In this document: piece after piece, positions 16,894 to 22,192 of the stretch
Layout of the letters: every line of letters starts with the position of its first letter
Numbering within the stretch: the stretch's first letter is position 1
Origin: an uncultured Lachnospiraceae bacterium
Lineage (GTDB): Bacteria; Bacillota; Clostridia; Lachnospirales; Lachnospiraceae
Assembly (NCBI GenBank): GCA_910585255.1
Contig: CAJUEI010000038.1
Span: 1-22,192 of the forward strand
Direction of reading: 5' to 3'
Length of the DNA: 22,192 bases
The notes under the pieces: model-generated
Databases searched by the model: none
What the model was told of the DNA's origin: nothing
Seen by the model: the letters and a program-made list of their open reading frames with translations, nothing else
Made by a program: the position numbers and the translations under genes

Positions 16894-17122
16894 GCCGGAG
16901 AGTACGATCTCCATGCTGTGACTTCGGAGGAAAGCTAGAAGCTCTTAGACTTCTGTCGATCTGTAGGATTTTCGGGCACTTGTGCCCGAAAAAGGGGTGT
17001 GTTTAGCCCGCTGCACGGGCGAATTGCACCCCGGTCCGTCCGGTCGGATATACCTATCTTCAGAAGTCTTAGAGCTTCTGCTTTTCGGAGAGCGGAACAG
17101 CATGGAGATCGTACTCTCCGGC
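16894..17122 (+). repeat. Structured repeat element, copy B
   Basis: Outer arms 16894-16919 and 17097-17122 form a perfect 26-bp inverted repeat (GCCGGAGAGTACG outer, CATGCTGT inner), whose outer sequence differs entirely from the arms of copy A. The next stem, 16938-16955 with 17061-17078, is a perfect 18 bp and extends outward to 16929 with mismatches. A hairpin TTTTCGGGCA/TGCCCGAAAA (16969-16978 with 16983-16992, loop CTTG) precedes the GGGGTG/CACCCC stem (16994-16999 with 17027-17032), which encloses GCCCG/CGGGC (17006-17010 with 17016-17020). Sequence shared with copy A outside the core includes GTGACTTCGGAGGAAAG on the 5' side and GAGAGCGGAACAGC on the 3' side, flanking the junction of the two stems. 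In both copies GTCC directly follows the 3' arm. Confidence 0.85.
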
Positions 17123-17137
17123 GTCCTCCTTGGGATA

Positions 17138-17166
17138 TTGTGGAGTTGGTTTATTTGTAATATATT
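17138..17166 (+). promoter_or_regulatory. Candidate promoter for the amidase-fold gene
   Basis: TTGTGG (17138-17143, 3/6) is followed after 17 nt by TATATT (17161-17166, 5/6). The -35 is weak, but position and spacing suit transcription of the next two genes, immediately outside element B. Confidence 0.4.
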
Positions 17167-17210
17167 ATAGATTACTGTAGAATTACTGGATTGGAAAGGG
17201 ATCAAAAGAG

Positions 17211-18272
17211 ATGAAAATAAACGGAAAAGTGGTTGGCTATTCTGTTTTAATAATTACATGGATATTGGCTGTTTTATTTTTTAGCAGAAGCTGTATGGAG
17301 CAAAAGAGGCTGGATCAGGAACTTGTGGTTCGGGTAGAGCAGGCGAAAAAAGATGCTGCTGAAGCGGAAGAGAGAAGGAAAGAAGAGGAACAGAGGAAAG
17401 CACTTTTGGAAGAACAGAAAAAGGAACGAATCGTGCTGGTAAAGACCTTGCCTGTTTTTGAATCGGAAGATATTTCGGTAAACCAGACAGCAGAGCCAAA
17501 GACAAAATTGTTAAACGGAGAGAAGGTTTTATTGATGGAAGAGGGAAGTCCTTATTCTTTGGTGCAAATTAAGGAAAAAAATATTTCTGGGTATGTCTGG
17601 AGTGATTGTATTGGCAGGATGCCGGAAAGTGGGGTTCTTCCTTCTAGAGTAGTTGTGATTGATGCCGGAGGACAGCAGGACGCCGATTTAGAGAAAGAGC
17701 CTGTCAGGCCGGAATCGGATGTGATGACAGAGCGAATGAGAGAAGGGGCGGTCGGTCGTTTTACGGGGGGAAAGGAATATGAGATTACTTTGGCAGTAGC
17801 ATTGGAGTTGGAGCAGGAGTTGGAGAAGTATGGGGTTTTGGTGGTGCAGACAAGACGAAAGATGGAGGTTTCGATCAGTAATGCAGAGAGGGGCAGTTTG
17901 GCAAATCAGATAGAGGCAGATGCATTTCTTCAGATGTATATCAATTGTTCGGAAAATTTAGAGAGAAGGGGTGCATATGTGAATTATGCGGCAAAAGAAG
18001 GAGATGATAAGAGTAAGGAGCTTGCGGGATTTGTGCTGACGGCTTATACGGATGCAGTGGATGCGATTCAAAAGAATAGTGTGGATATTAGTGAAAAGGA
18101 TACCGCTTTAAATTGGTGTAAGGTTCCTGCAGTAACACTGAAGCTGGGGTATTTGTCGAATGAAGAGGAGGATCGCTGTATGAATCAGGCGGAGATGCAG
18201 AAGGTTATGGCAGAGGGAATTGCAAAAGGTTTGCTGACTTATTTAAATGTGGAGGAACAGGATGGAGAATAG
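17211..18272 (+). CDS. Membrane-anchored SH3 + amidase_3-fold protein, probably inactive
   Basis: A 353-residue protein with an N-terminal TM anchor (about 8-25), a charged coiled coil (28-75), a bacterial SH3-like domain (about 76-136; ends SGYVWSDCIG) and a C-terminal domain (145-345) with the layout of N-acetylmuramoyl-L-alanine amidases (Amidase_3). The fold signature is recognisable in VVVIDAGG, GKEYEITLAVALELEQELEK, NAERGSLAN and PAVTLKLGYLSNEEE. However the zinc and catalytic residues are changed: DPGHGG is DAGGQQ (151-156, no His), SIHAN is QMYIN (His to Tyr243), and the catalytic Glu of VELG is Lys311. A zinc-bound amidase activity is thus unlikely; it probably binds peptidoglycan or regulates another hydrolase. 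AAAGGGA lies 9 nt before the ATG. It overlaps the following UDP-sugar dehydrogenase gene by 11 nt. Confidence 0.82.
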   Translation: MKINGKVVGYSVLIITWILAVLFFSRSCMEQKRLDQELVVRVEQAKKDAAEAEERRKEEEQRKALLEEQKKERIVLVKTLPVFESEDISVNQTAEPKTKLLNGEKVLLMEEGSPYSLVQIKEKNISGYVWSDCIGRMPESGVLPSRVVVIDAGGQQDADLEKEPVRPESDVMTERMREGAVGRFTGGKEYEITLAVALELEQELEKYGVLVVQTRRKMEVSISNAERGSLANQIEADAFLQMYINCSENLERRGAYVNYAAKEGDDKSKELAGFVLTAYTDAVDAIQKNSVDISEKDTALNWCKVPAVTLKLGYLSNEEEDRCMNQAEMQKVMAEGIAKGLLTYLNVEEQDGE

Positions 18273-19461
18273 AAAGAGAAAAGTAGCAGTAGCTGGTATG
18301 GGGTATGTGGGGCTGTCTATTGCCGTTTTGCTGGCACAGCATCATACCGTTTATGCCTATGATATTTTGCCGGAAAAGGCGGAGATGATTCGAAATAAAA
18401 AGTCACCGATTTTGGATGCAGAGATAGAGGATTATCTGCTTAATCGGGATCTGGATTTGCATGTGACGGAAGAGGAAAAGGAGGCTTACTGCGGTGCGGA
18501 ATTTATTGTGATTGCGACCCCTACCAATTATGATCCGGTTAAGAATTATTTTGATACCTCTTCTGTAGAGAAGGTGATTGAGCGGGTGCTTCGGTTTGCA
18601 CCGGAGGCGGTTATGGTGATTAAGTCTACTGTGCCGGTGGGGTACTGTGTTTCAGTAAGAGAAAAATATCAGACGGAGAATATCTTGTTTTCTCCCGAAT
18701 TTCTTCGGGAGGGACGGGCTTTGTATGATAATCTTTATCCCTCCCGCATTATTGTGGGAGTTGCTTTGGAGGATAAGAGGCTTAAGGAGAAAGCGGAGAT
18801 TTTTGTTTCTTTGCTTCGGGAAGGAGCGGTGAAAACAGAGATTCCTACTCTTTTTACGAACTTAACGGAAGCAGAGGCGATAAAATTATTTGCCAATACG
18901 TATTTGGCACTTCGGGTAGCTTATTTTAATGAATTGGATACTTATGCTGAGATGAGGGGGCTTAGTACTCGGCAGATTATTGAAGGAGTTGGGTTAGATC
19001 CGCGGATTGGAGATTTTTATAATAATCCTTCCTTTGGATATGGGGGGTATTGTCTTCCTAAGGATACAAAGCAGCTTTTGGCAAACTATGACCATGTGCC
19101 CAACAATATTATTGGGGCGATTGTAGAGGCGAATCGGACACGGAAGGATTTTATTGCAGAACGGATTTTGGAGAAAAAGCCAAGGGTAGTTGGTATTTAT
19201 CGGCTGACGATGAAGTCGAATTCCGATAATTTTCGACAGTCTTCGGTACAAGGGGTTATGAAGAGGATTAAGGCAAAGGGAGTCGAAGTGGTGGTCTATG
19301 AGCCGGTTTTAAAGGAGGAGGAATTTTTTCATTCTCGTGTGATTCGAGAGTTGGAGGAGTTTAAAAGGATTTCGGATGTGATTGTGGCAAATCGGTTTTG
19401 TAAGGAATTGGATGATGTAAAAGAGAAAGTTTATACACGAGATCTTTATTTTCGGGATTAA
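18262..19461 (+). CDS. UDP-glucose 6-dehydrogenase family protein
   Basis: A 399-residue nucleotide-sugar dehydrogenase that would oxidise a UDP-hexose twice with NAD+ to the uronic acid. The Rossmann motif is VAGMGYVGLS (Gly12-Gly17). STVPVGY and SPEFLREGRALYDNLYPSRI are family motifs. Lys208 in EAIKLFANTY and Cys264 in GGYCLPKDTK match the catalytic Lys and Cys of the short streptococcal HasB-type enzymes, with the same offset of four for both. The length equals that short class (about 400). I chose ATG 18262 since GGAGG (18251-18255) is 6 nt upstream; an ATG at 18247 lacks an SD. It overlaps the amidase-fold gene, hence translationally coupled and probably linked to capsule or cell-surface polysaccharide. 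The substrate could be UDP-GlcNAc or UDP-ManNAc-type as well; UDP-glucose is favoured by length. Confidence 0.9.
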   Translation: MENRKRKVAVAGMGYVGLSIAVLLAQHHTVYAYDILPEKAEMIRNKKSPILDAEIEDYLLNRDLDLHVTEEEKEAYCGAEFIVIATPTNYDPVKNYFDTSSVEKVIERVLRFAPEAVMVIKSTVPVGYCVSVREKYQTENILFSPEFLREGRALYDNLYPSRIIVGVALEDKRLKEKAEIFVSLLREGAVKTEIPTLFTNLTEAEAIKLFANTYLALRVAYFNELDTYAEMRGLSTRQIIEGVGLDPRIGDFYNNPSFGYGGYCLPKDTKQLLANYDHVPNNIIGAIVEANRTRKDFIAERILEKKPRVVGIYRLTMKSNSDNFRQSSVQGVMKRIKAKGVEVVVYEPVLKEEEFFHSRVIRELEEFKRISDVIVANRFCKELDDVKEKVYTRDLYFRD

Positions 19462-19497
19462 AAATTGTGAAAGTTGAATAAAAATAGTATGTTTTTT

Positions 19498-19541
19498 TGT
19501 TATAATAGTGAATGGACAGGGTAGTATATTTTTGTTATAAT
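19498..19541 (+). promoter_or_regulatory. Promoter region of the licT/bglP module
   Basis: The best promoter is TGGACA (19513-19518, 5/6), 17-nt spacer, TATAAT (19536-19541) with extended TGT just before it. A second extended -10, TGTTATAAT (19498-19506), lies 35 bp upstream without a clear -35. The two share the stretch TTTTTGTTATAATA. Transcription from the downstream one would start near 19548, about 10 nt before the RAT element. Confidence 0.7.
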
Positions 19542-19556
19542 ACAGAAAAAATATAG

Positions 19557-19598
19557 GGATTGTTACTGGAATAAAATTTTTTATCGTCAGGCAAGACC
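19557..19598 (+). promoter_or_regulatory. RAT antiterminator target, upstream of licT
   Basis: The element starts GGATTGTTACTG and ends TCAGGCAAGACC, the two conserved halves of ribonucleic antiterminator targets bound by the BglG/SacY/LicT family. Its last six bases, AAGACC (19593-19598), are also the 5' arm of the terminator that follows, so folding of the RAT and of the terminator exclude each other. This means licT is autoregulated by antitermination. Confidence 0.93.
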
Positions 19599-19642
19599 GT
19601 GTAGTATCTTAGTGGAGAGTAAGATATTATATGGTCTTTTTT
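19593..19642 (+). terminator. RAT-controlled intrinsic terminator
   Basis: AAGACC plus the following 12 bases (19593-19610) pair fully, with some G-U, with 19621-19638 ending GGTCTT: an 18-bp stem, 10-nt loop, then TTTT to 19642. It overlaps the RAT by six bases. Confidence 0.92.
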
Positions 19643-19735
19643 ATGTACACAGGCAAGGGAAGGAATCTTTCCTATTCGATTTTTCATTCTGGTGAAATTG
19701 TATCATTCAACTGAGTAAATGAAATGAGGGAGAAT

Positions 19736-20602
19736 ATGCTGATATTAAAAATTTTAAATAATAATCTGATCCTGTCGAAGGATGATGCAGGACAGGAGAT
19801 TATTGTAAAAGGATGTGGAATTGCCTTTCAGAAAAGGCGGGGACAGGAGGTTGAACAGAGTAAAATTGAAAAAATTTTTATTGCAGAAACGCCTCAAAAG
19901 AGTAAGCAGATGCAGACCTATCTAACTTCAATACCGGAGGAATATTTTGATTTTGTCGAAAATTTTGTGGCTTGGGTAAAGAAGCAGTATAAACTGGAAT
20001 TGAGTGAAAGTATTTATTTTTCGTTAAGTGATCATATCTATGGGACAATTCAGAGATTAGAGAAAGGAATTGTAATAAGAAATATGCTGCTGTTGGATAT
20101 TAAGCAGCTATACAGGCAGGAATATGAGATTGGAATTCAGATGTTAGAGGAGATGAAAAAACGGTTTGGGCGGGAGTTTTCTATTGATGAAGCTGGGTTT
20201 CTTGCCCTGCATTTTGTAAATGCACAGGACGGAAGCGGAAAGGAAATTGGAGAAATCTCGGATATTGTGAAGAAGATTTTAAATGTGGTATCGAAATATT
20301 ATGCACCGCTTGTTTTTTTGGAGGACAATTTATATTATCAGAGGTTTTTAACACATTTAAAATATTTTGCCCATCGGTTTTTGCATAAGGAGCTGCAGTA
20401 TGATGAAGATACCAGCTTATATCAGATTATTAGAGAGCAGTATAAAGAAGCATATGGATGTGTAAAGCTAATTTATCTGATGATGGAGGAAGAGTATCAG
20501 TATCAGATGACAGAAGAAGAGATGCTGTATTTGATTATTCATATACAAAAAGTGACAGAGGATCATAAGCGGATGGAAGGAGCTCAGGAGAAGGGAATTT
20601 AG
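19736..20602 (+). CDS. licT: BglG/LicT-family transcriptional antiterminator
   Basis: A 288-residue RNA-binding antiterminator for beta-glucoside genes. The N-terminal co-antiterminator RNA-binding domain (about 1-56; MLILKILNNNLILSKDDAGQ) is followed by two PTS regulation domains, PRD1 (about 65-165) and PRD2 (about 175-275). With the ATG at 19736 the four regulatory histidines fall at His100, His159, His207 and His269, the same numbers as in Bacillus subtilis LicT; an ATG at 19724, four codons upstream, has no ribosome site, while GAGGG precedes 19736. PRD histidines are phosphorylated by the PTS EII (negative) and HPr (positive). It is flanked by two RAT elements and followed by the EIIBCA gene, so it most likely controls its own transcription and that permease. 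Confidence 0.94.
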   Translation: MLILKILNNNLILSKDDAGQEIIVKGCGIAFQKRRGQEVEQSKIEKIFIAETPQKSKQMQTYLTSIPEEYFDFVENFVAWVKKQYKLELSESIYFSLSDHIYGTIQRLEKGIVIRNMLLLDIKQLYRQEYEIGIQMLEEMKKRFGREFSIDEAGFLALHFVNAQDGSGKEIGEISDIVKKILNVVSKYYAPLVFLEDNLYYQRFLTHLKYFAHRFLHKELQYDEDTSLYQIIREQYKEAYGCVKLIYLMMEEEYQYQMTEEEMLYLIIHIQKVTEDHKRMEGAQEKGI

Positions 20603-20654
20603 AAAAGAAGAATGTAATAAGATTTTGTATAAAACGAATTCAATAAAAGAGATT

Positions 20655-20698
20655 GGATTGTTACTGAAGCAGTGAATACTGTCTGTTCAGGCAAGACC
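20655..20698 (+). promoter_or_regulatory. Second RAT element, upstream of bglP, without visible terminator
   Basis: It has GGATTGTTACTG and ends TCAGGCAAGACC like the first RAT. Its apical part is longer: CTGAA/TTCAG encloses CAGT/ACTG with loop GAAT. Unlike the first RAT, no GGTCTT arm with a T run follows in the 34 bases before the start codon, so the usual terminator switch is not visible. Confidence 0.88.
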
Positions 20699-20732
20699 TC
20701 AAAAATAAATAAAAGAAAAAGGAGGAACTGCT

Positions 20733-22192
20733 ATGAAGAAAGATTATGGTCAGATAGCAGACAAAATGATTGCTGCAATGGGCGGAAAGGACAATATTAT
20801 TCAGGTGTTCCATTGCATGACAAGACTTCGCTTTTATGTGAAGAGTAAGGGAAAGATGAAGGAAGATGCCATTTTAAAGCTGGCAGAGGTTTCCGGTGTT
20901 AATTGGTACAACGACCAATTTCAGGTAATTGTGGGAAATGAAGTAGATGCTGTGTATAAGGCACTGATTGAAAAGGGAGTCCCTTCTGAAGATAGTGCGG
21001 GAGAGAGTACGAAGCAGAGCAATGGGGTTCTTTCTACAGTGGTAGACTCGATTACGGGATGTATGACACCGATGATTCCAGCATTGACAGCCGCTGGTAT
21101 GATTAAGGTGGTATTGACGCTGCTGACAACGTTTCATCTGGTAGAGGATTCTAGCAGTACATATCAGGTTATCAATTTTGTAGGTGACGTAGTATTTTAC
21201 TTTATGCCGTTTTTAATTGCGGCAAATGCAGCAAAGATTTTTAGAGTAAATCAATCTTTGGCACTGTTTGCGGCGGGACTGTTTTTACATCCGAATTTTG
21301 TAGCGATGGTGGCTTCTGAACTGCCGATTACGTTGTTTGCACTGCCGGTTACAAAATTTTCCTATTCTTATTCTGTAATTCCCGTTATTCTTATGGTGTG
21401 GATTATGCACTATATTGAAATTTGGGTTGACAGAGTAACGCCTAAGATGACAAAATTAATTTTAAACCCTACTTTGGTTATGCTGATTAGTGCACCGATT
21501 GCCCTGATTGTAGTAGGTCCTTTGGGAGGAATTATCGGAAATGTGTTGGCAGAAATTATTGATTTCTTATCGAATAAATTAGGATTTTTAATTGTAGGTG
21601 CATTGGCGGCTACTTTCCCGTTTATTGTTATGACTGGTATGCACCATGCATTGACGCCAATCGGTTTAAATGCTATTGCAACAGGAGGATTTGATACCAT
21701 TGTATTCGTTCCTCAGGTCTGCTCCAATCTGGCACAGGCAGGTGCAACTCTAGCCGTTGCTTATAAGTCAAAAGATAAAAATATGAAGCAGCTGGCAAGT
21801 GCTTCTGGGGTTTCTGCTGTTATGGGAATAACGGAACCGGCACTGTACGGTGTTACTTTAAAATTAAAACGTCCGGTAATTGCGGCATCCATTGCAGCCG
21901 GTATTGGAGGAATAGTAGGAGGAATCTTACAGGTATCGCTGTATATTGCCCAGAATTCTATTATGGCAATTCCGGCATTTATCGGAGAAAAAGGATTTAC
22001 GAATCTGCTGTTTGGAATTATTATGATTTTGGTATCGTTTATTGCATCATTTGTTTTAACTTTACTATTGGGGTTTGAAGATGCTGCACCGGAAAATTCA
22101 GTTCGGACAGAGGAGAAAAAACCAGAAGTTTCTGAAAAAAAATTGGTACAGAAGATAGAGGTAGCGGCTCCGATAACCGGAACAGTAAAGTC
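20733..22192 (+). CDS. bglP: Beta-glucoside PTS permease EIIBCA, 3' end outside window
   Basis: The frame is open to the window end (486 codons, partial). Order EIIB, EIIC, EIIA as in BglP/BglF. EIIB (about 1-80) has the phosphorylation cysteine in FHCMTRLRF (Cys28). EIIC (about 100-455) has multiple hydrophobic helices and the family signatures TGMHHALTPIGLNA and GITEPALYGVTLKLKRP. A charged linker follows (EDAAPENSVRTEEKK), and the final residues APITGTVKS are the start of EIIA, whose active His lies beyond the window. It imports and phosphorylates aryl- or alkyl-beta-glucosides and likely also phosphorylates the upstream LicT. GGAGG (20721-20725) precedes the ATG. A 6-phospho-beta-glucosidase gene would be expected downstream but is not in the window. 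Close alternatives, such as sucrose or trehalose PTS, are less likely because of the licT/RAT context. Confidence 0.93.
   Translation, partial: MKKDYGQIADKMIAAMGGKDNIIQVFHCMTRLRFYVKSKGKMKEDAILKLAEVSGVNWYNDQFQVIVGNEVDAVYKALIEKGVPSEDSAGESTKQSNGVLSTVVDSITGCMTPMIPALTAAGMIKVVLTLLTTFHLVEDSSSTYQVINFVGDVVFYFMPFLIAANAAKIFRVNQSLALFAAGLFLHPNFVAMVASELPITLFALPVTKFSYSYSVIPVILMVWIMHYIEIWVDRVTPKMTKLILNPTLVMLISAPIALIVVGPLGGIIGNVLAEIIDFLSNKLGFLIVGALAATFPFIVMTGMHHALTPIGLNAIATGGFDTIVFVPQVCSNLAQAGATLAVAYKSKDKNMKQLASASGVSAVMGITEPALYGVTLKLKRPVIAASIAAGIGGIVGGILQVSLYIAQNSIMAIPAFIGEKGFTNLLFGIIMILVSFIASFVLTLLLGFEDAAPENSVRTEEKKPEVSEKKLVQKIEVAAPITGTVK

Larger units (their letters stand above)
16382..17210 (+). other. Gene-free stretch holding an inverted pair of structured elements
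   Basis: These 829 bases have no intact gene. They contain element A (16460-16704), an AT-rich spacer with a degenerate 20-bp tandem repeat, element B (16894-17122), and a candidate promoter for the next gene. Short reading-frame remnants with protein-like composition enter or leave the elements on the + strand: 16383-16491 (ends LEWENDIFLL in the arm of A), about 16805-16919 (RIDYLEKSRLAEKIS and further), and 17122-17160 (RPPWDIVELVYL then stop). They may be pieces of one broken gene, but frames do not join cleanly and I do not call a gene. Confidence 0.6.

Noticed and set aside
16925..16934. RNase P-like motif (GGAGGAAAG) in element B
   Set aside because: The match is short; the rest of the conserved RNase P RNA regions is absent and the total length is too small.
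16460..17122. Interpretation as an ordinary MITE or transposon ends
   Set aside because: Terminal repeats of one MITE family should be alike between copies; here the outer arms differ while the interior is identical. No direct target duplication is visible.
16460..17122. Retron, HEARO/OMEGA or group II intron RNA
   Set aside because: No reverse transcriptase, IscB/TnpB or intron-encoded protein is nearby and no group II domain V signature is seen; resemblance is limited to long terminal stems.
16366..17205. Minus-strand and short plus-strand open frames across the inverted element pair
   Set aside because: They are produced by the arms and core of the repeats, have low-complexity Pro/Arg/Ser-rich products, no ribosome sites and no family resemblance.
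19953..19960. 0A-box-like TTGTCGAA
   Set aside because: It lies deep inside the licT coding sequence, far from any promoter, and such an octamer is expected by chance at this base composition.

Overview
The window looks like a chromosomal segment of a low-to-moderate GC, spore-forming Clostridia, most likely a Lachnospiraceae-type gut anaerobe. The evidence is the 3' end of spo0A at the left edge, two small spore-coat-like genes, strong AGGAGG-type ribosome binding sites, and a bacterial glycogen synthase and LicT/BglP pair of Firmicutes type. All convincing genes lie on the + strand. I see no tRNA, rRNA, CRISPR array or transposase.

Layout. (1) 1-2660: spo0A (5' end outside the window), a strong extended -10 promoter and possibly structured leader, glgA, then two small CotF-like genes. 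(2) 2679-16381: a hairpin-rich junction and sigma-A-type promoter, followed by eight tightly packed co-directional genes (gaps of about 10-33 nt). They encode a two-TM small protein, a secreted/anchored VWA protein with a cytoplasmic tail, a 1124-residue tubulin-like GTPase, a second protein that looks like a diverged tubulin-like paralogue without its nucleotide loops, a beta-rich protein, a zinc-ribbon TRAFAC-type GTPase, an 851-residue GAP1-like protein with C-terminal membrane segments, and a six-TM VWA protein. (3) 16382-17210: a gene-free stretch with two oppositely oriented copies of a structured element of about 230-245 bp. The stems covary between copies. (4) 17211-19461: a membrane-anchored SH3 plus amidase_3-fold protein that has lost its catalytic residues, overlapping a UDP-sugar dehydrogenase gene. 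(5) 19498-22192: a beta-glucoside PTS module with promoter, RAT antiterminator, terminator, licT-type regulator, a second RAT without a visible terminator, and an EIIBCA permease cut by the window end.

How the genes may work together. In the central operon, positive-inside reasoning puts both VWA (MIDAS) domains outside the cell, while the tubulin-like pair and the P-loop GTPase are cytosolic. The GAP1-like protein brings a membrane anchor. My inference is a trans-envelope GTP-switch machine, in which external VWA domains couple to a cytosolic tubulin-like assembly controlled by a GTPase and its partner. Families of this kind (Tubulin_2-like, DO-GTPase/GAP1-like, VWA) have, as I recall, been discussed in comparative genomics as conflict or signalling systems, but this eight-gene layout with a degenerate tubulin partner is not one I recognise as characterised.

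The most notable non-coding signal is the inverted pair at 16460-16704 and 16894-17122. A 55-bp block is identical in both, while the outer arms (32 and 26 bp) are perfectly self-complementary in each copy yet different in sequence between copies.
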